Below, piece by piece: positions 35,341-44,363 of a stretch of 64,000 nt of DNA. Each line of letters begins with the position of its first letter. The stretch's first letter is position 1. The stretch spans positions 1,364,001-1,428,000 of the forward strand of contig NZ_VMHN01000001.1 of assembly GCF_008795955.1 (NCBI RefSeq), written 5' to 3'. The DNA comes from Marinobacter denitrificans (lineage in GTDB: Bacteria; Pseudomonadota; Gammaproteobacteria; Pseudomonadales; Oleiphilaceae). The notes beneath the pieces are model-generated. The model was not told where the DNA came from. It saw only the letters and a list, made by a program, of their open reading frames with translations, and did not search any database. A program made the translations under genes and the position numbers.

Positions 35341-36120
35341 TCACGCTCTCTCCCAAAACCAACCCAGACTTGTTACCGTCTCGCGACTGGGGCGATATTC
35401 CGCGCTCACCCAGCCACCATACCCCATGCGGTCGAGAGCCGCGAAAACATTCCAAAAGTTAATCTCCCCGGTGCCAGGCTCATGGCGGCCGGGATTGTCC
35501 GCAAACTGGATGTGGGCAATCCAGGGCAGCAGACATTCCACTGTACGGATCAGATCCCCTTCCATAATCTGCATATGGTACAGGTCGTACTGCAACTTCA
35601 CGTTGCCAGCATCAACCGCTTCAATCAACTGTATCACCCGGGCGGAGGTGTCCAGAAAGAAACCCGGTATATCCACCCTCGAGTTGATGGCTTCCAGGCA
35701 GAGGGTCATACCTTCGTCCTCAAGCCGGGCGGCAGCATAACTCACATTATCGACCAGAGTTTGCCAGGCCAGGGACTCATCCAGGGTGTCAAGGCAGATG
35801 CCTGCCAGACAGTTGACCTGTTTGCAGTTCAGGGCCCGGGCATAGCGGATAGCCTGGCCCACGCCCTCCCGGAATTCCTCCACGCGATCGGGAAGGCAGG
35901 CAATACCACGCTCCCCCGCGCTCCAGTCGCCGGGAGGCAGATTGAACAGCACCTGCGTCAGTCCATTGCTCTCCAGCTCACGCTTCAGGTCTTCTTCTGC
36001 CCAGTCGTAGGGAAACAGGTACTCCACGCCCTTAAACCCCGCCTCCCGCGCCAGCCGGAAGCGATCCAGAAAATCCGCCTCGGTAAACAACATGGACAGA
36101 TTGGCGGCGAATGCAGGCAT
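35341..36120 (-). CDS. hyi: Hydroxypyruvate isomerase family (TIM-barrel)
   Basis: The 259-residue TIM-barrel protein belongs to the Hyi/OtnI sugar-phosphate-isomerase-like group. Landmarks are MPAFAANLSMLFTEADFLDRF, GFKGVEYLFPYDW, NLPPGDWSAGERGIACLPDR, and the metal-binding segment CLEAINSRVDIPGFFLD, QYDLYHMQIMEGD and SAEYRPS. It should convert hydroxypyruvate to tartronate semialdehyde. It follows glxR with 3 bp between, so they form a two-gene unit; the ribosome site AAGGGA is inside the end of glxR. Gcl and glycerate kinase are not in the window. Confidence 0.88.
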   Translation of the reverse strand: MPAFAANLSMLFTEADFLDRFRLAREAGFKGVEYLFPYDWAEEDLKRELESNGLTQVLFNLPPGDWSAGERGIACLPDRVEEFREGVGQAIRYARALNCKQVNCLAGICLDTLDESLAWQTLVDNVSYAAARLEDEGMTLCLEAINSRVDIPGFFLDTSARVIQLIEAVDAGNVKLQYDLYHMQIMEGDLIRTVECLLPWIAHIQFADNPGRHEPGTGEINFWNVFAALDRMGYGGWVSAEYRPSRETVTSLGWFWERA

Positions 36121-36123
36121 GGT

Positions 36124-37038
36124 TTATCCCTTACGTTTGATGGCTGGCGAGGTGCCCAGAAGAGCACCGTTGAGATGTTCCAGTTCCAGCAACAGGCCAC
36201 TGTGGTCCACATCGCTATGGCCGTTGGCGACGAGGCTCTGGTATTCATTGTGCACCTGCTGCGCCAGCGGCAGGGTCAGCCCTTCCGAGCGTGCCTCGTC
36301 CAGAATCATGCGCAGATCCTTGAGCTGTATACGCGCAGGCGCACCGGGGGAGAAGTCGCGATCAATCATCCGCTGGCCGTGCAGCTCCAGAATCCGGCTG
36401 CCAGCAAAGCCACCCATTAAAGCCTCCCGCACGGCAGCAGGATCGGCGCCACCCTTCGCCGCCAGCAGTAACGCCTCCGAAACCGCCCCAATGGTAATCC
36501 CCACAATCGCCTGATTGGCCAGTTTGGCCAGCTGTCCGGCACCCACGGGGCCAATCGGCGTACACTTTCCCAGTGCTTCAAAAACTGGCCGCATCCGTTC
36601 GATGTCCGCTTCAGAGCCACCGGCCATAATGCTCAGCGTTGCCTGTTCAGCCCCCACGGTACCACCCGACACTGGCGCATCCACATAGCCCGCACCCCGT
36701 TCGTGGGCCAGGTCCGCGTGGCGGCGCGCCAGCGAAGGCTGAACCGAACTCATGTCAATATACACCGCCCCGGCCCTGAGCGCGCCGATACCACCCTGTT
36801 CCACCATCACACTGTCCACTACGTCGCTGTTTTCCAGCATGGTGATGACCACATCGGCATACCGCACCGCGTCCTTTGGGAAGTCAGCAATCACTGCCTC
36901 GCCTCTGAAAGGATCGCATTTGCTCGCAGTGCGATTCCACAATGTCATTGGGAAACCGGCGTCCAGCAGGTTGCGGATCATGGGCGTACCCATCAGTCCG
37001 ACACCTAAAAAGGCAATGTGCAAACGTTTATTGGTCAT
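36124..37038 (-). CDS. glxR: 2-hydroxy-3-oxopropionate (tartronate semialdehyde) reductase
   Basis: The 304-residue beta-hydroxyacid dehydrogenase has an N-terminal Rossmann fold with FLGVGLMGTPMIRNLL, the substrate-binding DAPVSGGTVGAEQATLSIMAGG and the catalytic Lys segment GPVGAGQLAKLANQAIVG. It should reduce tartronate semialdehyde to glycerate using NADH. Pairing with hyi supports the glyoxylate/hydroxypyruvate assignment; other 3-hydroxyisobutyrate-type dehydrogenases share the fold, so substrate specificity is inferred. The rpoH terminator lies just upstream. Confidence 0.85.
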   Translation of the reverse strand: MTNKRLHIAFLGVGLMGTPMIRNLLDAGFPMTLWNRTASKCDPFRGEAVIADFPKDAVRYADVVITMLENSDVVDSVMVEQGGIGALRAGAVYIDMSSVQPSLARRHADLAHERGAGYVDAPVSGGTVGAEQATLSIMAGGSEADIERMRPVFEALGKCTPIGPVGAGQLAKLANQAIVGITIGAVSEALLLAAKGGADPAAVREALMGGFAGSRILELHGQRMIDRDFSPGAPARIQLKDLRMILDEARSEGLTLPLAQQVHNEYQSLVANGHSDVDHSGLLLELEHLNGALLGTSPAIKRKG

Positions 37039-37072
37039 GACTTTTTGATCCCCGAATCAAGGTTCGATTATA

Positions 37073-37112
37073 CAAACAAAAACGCCACCGACCCCGTAAG
37101 GGTGGTGGCGTT
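37073..37112 (-). terminator. Intrinsic terminator after rpoH
   Basis: On the minus strand AACGCCACC and GGTGGCGTT form a 9-bp stem extended by ACCC/GGGT with one bulged base and a 5-nt loop, followed by TTTGTTTG. It lies 28 bp after the rpoH stop. Confidence 0.85.
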
Positions 37113-37139
37113 CTGACAAAAGCCGGAGTTGTTTCTGGC

Positions 37140-38006
37140 TTACGCGGCAGCTTCTTCCGTCATCTGCGCACGAATCTTCTTCATGGCGTTCTTTTCCAAC
37201 TGACGAATACGCTCGGCAGAGACACCGTAACGGTCAGCCAGCTCATGCAGCGTAGACTTGCTGTCAGACAACCAGCGCTCACGCAGAATATCCTGGCTGC
37301 GTTCGTCCAGCAATTCCAGCGCCGACATCAGGCGGCCATTGGAATCATCCGTCCAGTCCGACTGCTCCAGTTGAGTAGCCGGATTGCTACGGTGATCCTC
37401 CAGGTAATACGCCGGTGCCTGGTAGGCATTATCGTCGTCATCATCCTGGGGCCCGTCGAACGCTGTGTCGTGAGAGGCCAGGCGGCCCTCCATTTCACGA
37501 ACCACCTTTGGCTCTACACCAAGATCACTGGCGACGGCGTTTACCTCATCGTGGCTCAGCCACGCCAAACGCTTCTTCTGGCTGCGCAGGTTGAAGAACA
37601 GCTTACGCTGAGCCTTGGTGGTCGCCACCTTCACGATGCGCCAGTTACGCAGAATGAACTCGTGAATCTCCGCTTTAATCCAGTGGACGGCAAAGGAAAC
37701 CAGGCGGACACCATATTCCGGATTAAATCGTTTGACCGCTTTCATCAGGCCCACATTGCCTTCCTGAATCAGATCGGACTGAGACAGGCCGTAACCGGCA
37801 TAACTGCGGGCAATATGGATCACGAAGCGCAGATGCGAAAGAACCAGCTCGCGGGCAGCATCCACATCACCTTCGTAATGCAGCCGCTCTGAAAGCTTGC
37901 GCTCCTCCTCGACAGACAGCACCGGAATACGGCTGGCCGCCTGGATATAGGATTCCAGATTCGCGCCCGGAACCAGTCTGTCGATGACCTGTAAGTTCGT
38001 ACCCAT
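37140..38006 (-). CDS. rpoH: RNA polymerase sigma-32 factor
   Basis: The 288-residue heat-shock sigma factor. Region 2 is [50 protein letters not shown], the RpoH box is [15 protein letters not shown], and region 4 is [27 protein letters not shown]. Start at 38006: GGAGGAGAAG precedes the ATG, whereas the frame extends uselessly to 38090. It ends with a strong terminator. It lies in the canonical rpoH-ftsX-ftsE-ftsY order, in the same orientation as the fts genes but after a separate gap of 194 bp. Confidence 0.97.
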   Translation of the reverse strand: MGTNLQVIDRLVPGANLESYIQAASRIPVLSVEEERKLSERLHYEGDVDAARELVLSHLRFVIHIARSYAGYGLSQSDLIQEGNVGLMKAVKRFNPEYGVRLVSFAVHWIKAEIHEFILRNWRIVKVATTKAQRKLFFNLRSQKKRLAWLSHDEVNAVASDLGVEPKVVREMEGRLASHDTAFDGPQDDDDDNAYQAPAYYLEDHRSNPATQLEQSDWTDDSNGRLMSALELLDERSQDILRERWLSDSKSTLHELADRYGVSAERIRQLEKNAMKKIRAQMTEEAAA

Positions 38007-38200
38007 GTCTTCTCCTCCGAACATGACGACCAGTAAATATATCAACTCGCACTGGGACCGCCAAGTATCCTGAAAGTTCCCTGCATTCACATTAATACGT
38101 TTTAAATCAACAAGCTGAGCATCTGATCACTGCTTCAATCTGCGTCCACGCTACTTCGAAAGCAGAACTGTTTCCAATACGGCATTACCGAGACCGGAGA

Positions 38201-39199
38201 TCACCCGCCGGCTATTTCGCCGGGCTCAATATCATCAAGGTGGCGCTTGACGGCCACCCACGCCCCCAACCAGCCTAGCAGCATGGCTGCAATTATCAAC
38301 GCCAGCCCACCGTCGAAGGTCAGGCCGTTAAGAGAGAACTCGCTGCGATAAAGCCCTGCCAGGCGCTCAACCGGCCCACTGAGCCACCAGAGCGATATCT
38401 GAAGCAGCAGCCACGCAACTATACCACCTCCAAGACCAAACCAGGCGCCGGTATAAAGAAATGGTCGGCGCACAAAGGCATCCGTGCCACCCACCAGTTT
38501 GGCCACCAGAATTTCGTCGCGGCGGTTTTCGATGGCCAGGCGCACGGTATTACCGATCACCAGCACCACTGCAGCCGCCAGCAACAGTGCCAGGACCCAG
38601 ACCGCCCGACCCAGAAGGTCGGTCATCGCATTCAACCGTTGCAACCACCCCAGGTCCACCTGCACGCGCTCAACACCGTCCAGCCCTTCAATCACTGTCA
38701 GCAGCATCTCCACGCCATCTGCAGTGCGGGAGCTTTCACTGGGCGTAACCAGCAATGTGTGGGGCAATGGATTCTCGTTCAGGTAATCCAGAGCATCCTC
38801 AAGACCGGAAGAAGCGCGAAATTCATCCAATGCCGTATCCCGATCGATCAACTCTACGCCAGCCACGCGGCTGTCGTCAGAGACTTTCGCCTTAATGGCC
38901 CGAGCCTCTTCAATAGAGACGGAATCGTTCAGATAGGCAGTCACCCGTGCGGAGCTTTCCCAGCCAGCACTGACGCCTTCCAGGCTGGCCAACAACAACA
39001 TCAGCGCCACCGGCAATGCCAGGGCCACGCCCATGACCGTCCAGGTCATCATGCTGGCAATCGGAGACTGCCACAGCCGCTGTGCGCTGTCCCGGGCCAC
39101 TCTGCGATGATGGCTCAGGTAGCTCTCGGCCTGTTCGCGCCACGGCGAGGGGGCACTTTTCGCGCCCCGGGTCTGTTGTCTGCGGGGATCATTAGCCAT
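38201..39199 (-). CDS. ftsX: Cell division protein FtsX
   Basis: The 332-residue inner-membrane permease-like subunit activates septal peptidoglycan hydrolases with FtsE. It has a basic cytoplasmic N-terminus and four transmembrane helices (SMMTWTVMGVALALPVALMLLLA, AVWVLALLLAAAVVLVIGNTV, FGLGGGIVAWLLLQISLWWLS, GLALIIAAMLLGWLGAWVAV) and a periplasmic loop. Start at 39199 (MANDPRRQQ), overlapping ftsE by 8 bp; a longer frame to 39247 is in ftsE and unlikely. Confidence 0.95.
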   Translation of the reverse strand: MANDPRRQQTRGAKSAPSPWREQAESYLSHHRRVARDSAQRLWQSPIASMMTWTVMGVALALPVALMLLLASLEGVSAGWESSARVTAYLNDSVSIEEARAIKAKVSDDSRVAGVELIDRDTALDEFRASSGLEDALDYLNENPLPHTLLVTPSESSRTADGVEMLLTVIEGLDGVERVQVDLGWLQRLNAMTDLLGRAVWVLALLLAAAVVLVIGNTVRLAIENRRDEILVAKLVGGTDAFVRRPFLYTGAWFGLGGGIVAWLLLQISLWWLSGPVERLAGLYRSEFSLNGLTFDGGLALIIAAMLLGWLGAWVAVKRHLDDIEPGEIAGG

Positions 39200-39875
39200 G
39201 CAGGCCTCCCGCAGGCCCAACGCCAGACACCAGCCGTCCGTGGTCAAGGGTGAGCTTGCGGCGCCCGAGGTCGTTGATCAGGGCAATATCGTGGGAGGCG
39301 ATCAATACCGTCACCCCCACCTGGCTGAATTCCGCGAACAGCCGCATGATGTCAGCCGACAGCTCCGGGTCCAGATTACCGGTAGGCTCATCGGCCAGCA
39401 GCACCGGCGGCTTGTTTACAACTGCCCGGGCAATACCCACCCGTTGCTGCTCACCCCCGGAAAGCTGCAACGGGTTCATTTTTTCCTTACTCAGCAGACC
39501 GACCTTGTCCAGGGCCGCACGAACGCGCCTGCCGATATCCCGGGCAGGCGTGCCCATCACTTCCAGGGGCATGGCGACGTTGTCGAACACGGTGCGATCA
39601 AACAGCAGCTTATGATTCTGAAAGACCACCCCGATGTGGCGGCGAATATAGGGCACCTGACGGCGCGGCAGGGTATTGAGCACCTGCCCGCCCACAATCA
39701 CCTCCCCGGCACTGGGACGCTCCATCACCATGATCAGCTTGAGCAATGTACTTTTACCGGCGCCGGAGTGGCCGGTGAGGAACGCCAGCTCACCGCGCTC
39801 CAGGCCGAAATTGACCTGGCGCAGCGCGGTATGGTCGCTGTCGTAGCGTTTGGTGACCTGGCGGAACTCGATCAT
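39192..39875 (-). CDS. ftsE: Cell division ATP-binding protein FtsE
   Basis: The 227-residue ABC ATPase couples to FtsX in cell division. Walker A is GHSGAGKSTLLKLI, the ABC signature is LSGGEQQRVGIARA, Walker B is PVLLADEPTGNLD and the switch His is in IASHDIALI. Start: MIEFRQVTKRY is the family start. It lies 25 bp after ftsY and overlaps ftsX by 8 bp. Confidence 0.97.
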   Translation of the reverse strand: MIEFRQVTKRYDSDHTALRQVNFGLERGELAFLTGHSGAGKSTLLKLIMVMERPSAGEVIVGGQVLNTLPRRQVPYIRRHIGVVFQNHKLLFDRTVFDNVAMPLEVMGTPARDIGRRVRAALDKVGLLSKEKMNPLQLSGGEQQRVGIARAVVNKPPVLLADEPTGNLDPELSADIMRLFAEFSQVGVTVLIASHDIALINDLGRRKLTLDHGRLVSGVGPAGGLHG

Positions 39876-39900
39876 CGAGGGTTACTTCTCTGGGGTATTA

Positions 39901-41106
39901 TCAGGAGTTTTCGTCAAACAGCGCATCCACGAAGGTGCGGGCGTCGAAGCTGCGCAAGTCGTCTACCTGCTCACCCACACCGATGTAGCGGATGGGCAGC
40001 TCCAACTGCCGGGCAATGGCGAACACAATACCACCCTTTGCAGTACCGTCCAGTTTGGTCAGGGTAATACCACTGACACCCACGGCCTGCTGGAATACCT
40101 GGGCCTGACTGAGGGCGTTCTGGCCGGTGCCTGCATCCAGCACCAGCATCACCTCGTGGGGTGCGGTATCATCCAGCTTCTTGATGACCCGGACCACCTT
40201 CTCCAGTTCGCTCATCAGGTTGTCCTTGTTCTGGAGACGGCCGGCAGTGTCGGCGATGACCACATCCACCCCGCGGGACTGGGCCGACTGGACAGCATCA
40301 AAGATCACTGAAGCGCTGTCAGCACCGGTATGCTGGGCCACCACAGGCACGTTGTTGCGCTCGCCCCACACCTGCAACTGCTCAACCGCCGCCGCCCGGA
40401 AGGTATCCCCCGCCGCCAGCATTACCGACTTGCCGTCGCGCTGGAACAGCTTGGTGAGCTTACCGATGGTGGTGGTTTTACCGACGCCATTCACGCCGAC
40501 CATCAGAATCACATAGGGCTTTTTGGCGGTGTCGATTTCCAGGGGTTTGGTGACGTCTGCCAGCAGGCCATGGAGCTCTTCCCGCAGAGCCTTGCGCAAG
40601 GCCTCGCCGTCCTTGAGCTGGTTACGCTGAAGCTTGTCCGTCAACGATTCGATGATTTCCGAAGTAGCGGTAACGCCCACATCGGCCATCAGCAGCGTGG
40701 TTTCAATTTCCTCCAGCAGGTCCTCATCCACTTTCTTGCCGACGGAGAACAGGTCGGCAAGGCCACCGGTCAGGTTGGCCCGGGTTTTACCCAGACCCTG
40801 CCGGATACGCTCGAAGACACTGACCTGAGGTGCTTCAGGCTCTGGCTCTGGCTCTGGCTCTGGAGCTGGCTCAGGCGCCGCGGGAACTTCCTCCACAACG
40901 GGCGCTTCGGCAGCCGGGGCACTATCGGGCGCTGCTTCCTTCGCCTCACCAGCCTTGGGCGCAGCACCTTCAGGGGTTTCCGGCTTTTTCTGCGGCACAG
41001 GCTTCGGCCGCGGCACACGCCGCCGGTTGGCCGCCACATCCAGAACAAACACCAGAACAAGAAGGGCCAGAAGGCCGATAGCAATCCACTCTGCCGTCAT
41101 AGTCAT
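39901..41106 (-). CDS. ftsY: Signal recognition particle receptor FtsY
   Basis: The 401-residue GTPase delivers SRP-ribosome complexes to the Sec translocon. An N-terminal hydrophobic helix (WIAIGLLALLVLVFVLDV) is followed by an acidic A-domain with EPAPEPEPEPEPEA, then the NG domain: G1 GVNGVGKTTTIGKL, DTFRAAAVEQL, G3 IADTAGRLQNK, G4 TKLDGTAKGG. The A-domain acidic run is encoded by a short hexamer tandem repeat. It is the first gene of the ftsY-ftsE-ftsX operon, in the opposite orientation to rsmD. Confidence 0.97.
   Translation of the reverse strand: MTMTAEWIAIGLLALLVLVFVLDVAANRRRVPRPKPVPQKKPETPEGAAPKAGEAKEAAPDSAPAAEAPVVEEVPAAPEPAPEPEPEPEPEAPQVSVFERIRQGLGKTRANLTGGLADLFSVGKKVDEDLLEEIETTLLMADVGVTATSEIIESLTDKLQRNQLKDGEALRKALREELHGLLADVTKPLEIDTAKKPYVILMVGVNGVGKTTTIGKLTKLFQRDGKSVMLAAGDTFRAAAVEQLQVWGERNNVPVVAQHTGADSASVIFDAVQSAQSRGVDVVIADTAGRLQNKDNLMSELEKVVRVIKKLDDTAPHEVMLVLDAGTGQNALSQAQVFQQAVGVSGITLTKLDGTAKGGIVFAIARQLELPIRYIGVGEQVDDLRSFDARTFVDALFDENS
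40838..40863. repeat. GGCTCT hexamer tandem repeat inside ftsY
   Basis: Four perfect copies of GGCTCT plus two bases encode (on the minus strand) the alternating Glu-Pro run of the FtsY acidic domain. The repeat length is in frame, so copy number change would only alter the linker. Confidence 0.75.
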
Positions 41107-41267
41107 ACCATTGGTTGTCGATTCGCGGGATGAAAGAAAGCCGGTATTCTAGCAGACTGGATGCCCTAAGTGATGGCCGCGGGTGACTCGCCCGATAAAC
41201 CTTCGTAACATGGCGCTACCCAAACCCGCGAATAACCAGACTCCGCGAAAAAGAGGCCCACTGCACC

Positions 41268-41945
41268 ATGGCGCGCAACCAGAAACCCAGGCCAGCCAGC
41301 GGCGGCGAACTGCGCATCATCGGCGGCGACTGGCGCAGCCGAAAACTCCGCTTCCCCGAAGCTGGCGGCGTGCGTCCAACCCCCGCGCGTACCCGCGAAA
41401 CCCTGTTCAACTGGCTGTCGTTTCACCTCGCCGGCAGCCACTGCCTCGACCTCTTCGCCGGCTCCGGCGCCCTCGGCCTCGAAGCCCTCTCCCGGGGTGC
41501 CGGCACAACCGTCTTCGTCGACCACACCCCGGAACTGGCCCAGTCCCTGCGCAGCAACCTGAGACTCTTGAAATCAGATAAAGGAGAAGTGGTCTGCCAG
41601 AACGTCGACATCTATCTGGCCCAGCCACCCGCCAAACCGTTCGACATTCTTTTCATGGACCCACCATTCAGGCAGGGCTGGCTGGAGAAACTGTTCCCGC
41701 TGATTGCGGACAATGGCTGGGTAAAACCGGGAAGCTGGATATATGTGGAACACGAAAGCGAGATGTCGACACCCACAGCACCCGCCAACTGGACGCTACA
41801 CCGACAAAAAACAGCAGGCCAGGTGACCTACTGTTTATTCAGAGTGGAAGAATCGGAACCTGTCTTAAGAAACCGCAGCGACTATCCCGGTGCGGTCAGA
41901 TCGGTCTCGGGGTGGGTGCCTTTTCTGCCGGGAAAAGGTGTCTGA
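41268..41945 (+). CDS. rsmD: 16S rRNA (guanine-966-N2)-methyltransferase RsmD
   Basis: The 225-residue enzyme methylates G966 of 16S rRNA. Motifs are RIIGGDWRSRKLRFPE, RPTPARTRETLFNWL, the SAM-binding DLFAGSGALGLEALSRGA, and the catalytic NPPF-type motif MDPPFRQGWLEKL. The last dozen residues (SGWVPFLPGKGV) are encoded by hairpin repeat family B, whose sequence supplies the stop codon; preceding residues after YCLFRVEESE also look like tail rather than fold. The native gene probably ended about 25-30 codons earlier. It is divergent from ftsY with about 160 bp between them. Confidence 0.94.
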   Translation: MARNQKPRPASGGELRIIGGDWRSRKLRFPEAGGVRPTPARTRETLFNWLSFHLAGSHCLDLFAGSGALGLEALSRGAGTTVFVDHTPELAQSLRSNLRLLKSDKGEVVCQNVDIYLAQPPAKPFDILFMDPPFRQGWLEKLFPLIADNGWVKPGSWIYVEHESEMSTPTAPANWTLHRQKTAGQVTYCLFRVEESEPVLRNRSDYPGAVRSVSGWVPFLPGKGV

Positions 41946-41993
41946 GCGAAGCGAGTTCTTTTCCCAGAAGAAAAGGCACCTACCTCGGGACCA
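41903..41993. repeat. Hairpin repeat family B, copy 2
   Basis: The core matches copy 1 at 27664 with few changes (CCTTTTCTGCCGGGAAAA, GGTGTCTGAGCGAAGCGAGT, TTTTCCCAGAAGAAAAGG). The outer arms GGTCTCGGGGTGGGTGCC (41903-41920) and GGCACCTACCTCGGGACC pair over 18 positions, 15 Watson-Crick and 3 G-U wobble. Copy 1 has quite different arms. It overlaps the last codons of rsmD. Confidence 0.82.
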
Positions 41994-42015
41994 GCCACCT
42001 ACACCAGCAGGCTAC

Positions 42016-43194
42016 TTAGGGAGAGGGTCGCAAAGAATAAGCCCGCAAATGCGCCGCAAAGTCTTCGAGATAGCGAATACCGCTGGCCTCGGCCTCCCGG
42101 CACCACTCCATCAACGCATTCAGCTTATCCTGCGGCTTCAAACCGCGACGGCGCCAAAGCTCCTGCAGCTCATTGCTCTTCTCATAGATCTGCCGCAACA
42201 CCGCATTGCGCTCCAGCACCGTTTCCAGATGCTCCTTCTCCTTGGGCTTGATCAGCGTTACCTCACGGGACAGCAAACGCTTAAGGCTGCGATACCGGGG
42301 GCGAATCTCCTCGTCCATCAGCGATTTCTGCTGTCGCAACACCGGCTCCATCACCCGCTTGCGGTACTGACGCATAATATCGAACCGGCTGTTGGTGATC
42401 GCCTGCACGGTCTCCACATCCACTTCCTGCTTGCCGGGCACATAATGCGCAATCGGTTTGAAACCCTTGGGCTTTGCCAGCCCGAAGAGCTGGAACAGAC
42501 GAATGTAGCCCCAGCCAATGTCCACTTCGTACCAGCGCCGTGACAACTTGGAAGAGTTGGGATAAGTGTGGTGGTTGTTATGCAGCTCCTCGCCGCCAAT
42601 CAGGATTCCCCAGGGCGAAATGTTACGGGCATTATCGGCGCACTCGAAATTGCGATATCCCATAAAGTGGCCGATACCGTTGACCACACCGGCAGCCCAT
42701 ACCGGAATCCACATCATCTGAACCGCCCAGATCCAGATACCGTGAACACCGAACAACAGCAGGTCGATCACCGCCATCAACTGGATCCCCAGCATCCGGT
42801 AACGGCTGTATACCTTATTCTCAACCCAGTCTTCGGGAGTGCGCTGGCCATAACGCTGCAGCGTCTCCGGCGTGCCGGCCTCGTCGTACAGCTCGGCACC
42901 TTCAAGCAATACCTTGCGAATACCCAAAACCACCGGGCTGTGGGGATCTTCCTCTGTTTCGCACTTGGCATGATGTTTACGGTGGATAGCGGTCCACTGT
43001 TTGGTGTTCTGTGCCGTGGTCAGCCACAGCCAGAAGCGGAAGAAATGCGCCAGCACCGGATGCAGATCCAGCGAGTTATGGGCAGAATGACGATGCAGGT
43101 AAAGCGTAACGCTGATGATTGTGATGTGGGTAAGCCCCAGCGCAACCAGGATCAGCTGCATCACCGAAAGGTCCAGAAGACCGTTGTACCACAT
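42016..43194 (-). CDS. Acyl-CoA/fatty-acid desaturase (delta-9 type)
   Basis: The 392-residue membrane desaturase has the three histidine boxes that bind the di-iron centre: HRHSAH, HRKHH and HNNHH (in GGEELHNNHHTYPNS). Membrane helices (MQLILVALGLTHITIISVTLYLHR and WIWAVQMMWIPVWAAGVV) surround them. The C-terminal third is long, charged and helical (about residues 290-390) and may be an electron-transfer docking or soluble extension. Start at 43194: GAGGAAAAC precedes the ATG; the longer frame to 43314 lacks support. It ends 22 bp from the family B repeat and is convergent with rsmD. Confidence 0.92.
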   Translation of the reverse strand: MWYNGLLDLSVMQLILVALGLTHITIISVTLYLHRHSAHNSLDLHPVLAHFFRFWLWLTTAQNTKQWTAIHRKHHAKCETEEDPHSPVVLGIRKVLLEGAELYDEAGTPETLQRYGQRTPEDWVENKVYSRYRMLGIQLMAVIDLLLFGVHGIWIWAVQMMWIPVWAAGVVNGIGHFMGYRNFECADNARNISPWGILIGGEELHNNHHTYPNSSKLSRRWYEVDIGWGYIRLFQLFGLAKPKGFKPIAHYVPGKQEVDVETVQAITNSRFDIMRQYRKRVMEPVLRQQKSLMDEEIRPRYRSLKRLLSREVTLIKPKEKEHLETVLERNAVLRQIYEKSNELQELWRRRGLKPQDKLNALMEWCREAEASGIRYLEDFAAHLRAYSLRPSP

Positions 43195-43400
43195 AGAGTT
43201 TTCCTCTTTCGAAATCATAAGGTTGCAAAGTGCATGACAAGGCCCGGCAGAAAACCTGTGGCCTGACGGATCCGGTACTGCCCAACAACCGTATCTGGCC
43301 ACTTTAGCGTACACTTGTTAGCTGGAACAACCGTATTTGGATGCCAATTTGTTACTGATTACCCTTATCCGTTACCGCCTCAGTCGCTGGAGTAGACCCC

Positions 43401-44225
43401 TTGCCCGAATTACCCGAAGTTGAAACCACCCGCCGTGGCATAGCGCCCTATTGCGAGCACCGGACTATTACCCGGGTGACCGTGCGGGATGGCCGCCTGC
43501 GCTGGCCCGTTCCGGGTAACCTGAAGGAACTGCTGGAAGGCGCCGTGATCCAGACCGTGGACCGCCGGGCAAAATACCTGCTGATCGGGGTTCGCTCCGC
43601 CACCGTCGCCGGCTCACTCATCGTGCACCTGGGCATGTCCGGCAGCTTGCGGGTGATCACTGACCAGAGCGAACCACTGCTGCATGACCACGTTGAACTG
43701 GAGCTGGACAGTGGTGTTCGCCTTCGCTTCAATGATCCGCGCCGGTTTGGCTGCTGGCTGTGGTCTGAAATCCCTGAGCAGCACCCGCTGATTGCCAGCC
43801 TGGGCCCGGAGCCCCTGGCACCGGAATTTAATGGCCGCCTGCTCTACCGCGTGTCGCGGGGCAAGAAAACGCCCGTCAAATCCTTCATTATGGACAACCA
43901 TGTGGTGGTGGGTGTGGGCAACATCTACGCCAACGAAGCGCTGTTCAAGGCCGGCATCCACCCCCGCCGCGCCGCCGGCCGCATCAGCCTGGACCGCTAC
44001 AACCGTTTGGTGGAAGCGATCCGCGAAACCCTCAGCGCTGCGATTCTGATGGGCGGAACCACTCTCAGGGATTTCGTAAACAGCGACGGCAAACCCGGCT
44101 ACTTCGCCCAGTCGCTGCTGGTGTACGGCCGCACCGGTGAGTCCTGCCAGGAATGCGGGCACACGCTGAAGGAAATACGCATGAACCAGCGCTCGACGGT
44201 TTATTGTGGCAAATGTCAGCGCTAG
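43401..44225 (+). CDS. mutM: Formamidopyrimidine-DNA glycosylase
   Basis: The 274-residue DNA repair glycosylase removes 8-oxoguanine and Fapy lesions. The catalytic N-terminus is [12 protein letters not shown] (Pro2 as nucleophile, Glu3), the H2TH region is [15 protein letters not shown], and the C-terminal zinc finger CQECG...YCGKCQR is intact. It starts with TTG at 43401, which gives exactly the needed Pro after the initiator; no ATG alternative exists. There is no strong ribosome site. Confidence 0.97.
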   Translation: MPELPEVETTRRGIAPYCEHRTITRVTVRDGRLRWPVPGNLKELLEGAVIQTVDRRAKYLLIGVRSATVAGSLIVHLGMSGSLRVITDQSEPLLHDHVELELDSGVRLRFNDPRRFGCWLWSEIPEQHPLIASLGPEPLAPEFNGRLLYRVSRGKKTPVKSFIMDNHVVVGVGNIYANEALFKAGIHPRRAAGRISLDRYNRLVEAIRETLSAAILMGGTTLRDFVNSDGKPGYFAQSLLVYGRTGESCQECGHTLKEIRMNQRSTVYCGKCQR

Positions 44226-44331
44226 ACCGCGCTCAGACAACTATTGAAACAGAAAATTCGTTTGAAAATGCGCAAATATGATTCATAGTTAACAGAGTAT
44301 CCATAATTGTAAGCTACAATAAGTTGTAGAT

Positions 44332-44351
44332 TTATCGCCAGTTATCGCCAG
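44332..44351. repeat. Perfect 10-bp tandem duplication upstream of a small secreted-protein gene
   Basis: TTATCGCCAG occurs twice head to tail immediately before the Shine-Dalgarno (GGAG) of the gene at 44364. It may be a small duplication or paired operator half-sites. Confidence 0.6.
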
Positions 44352-44363
44352 GAGTAACAAGAA

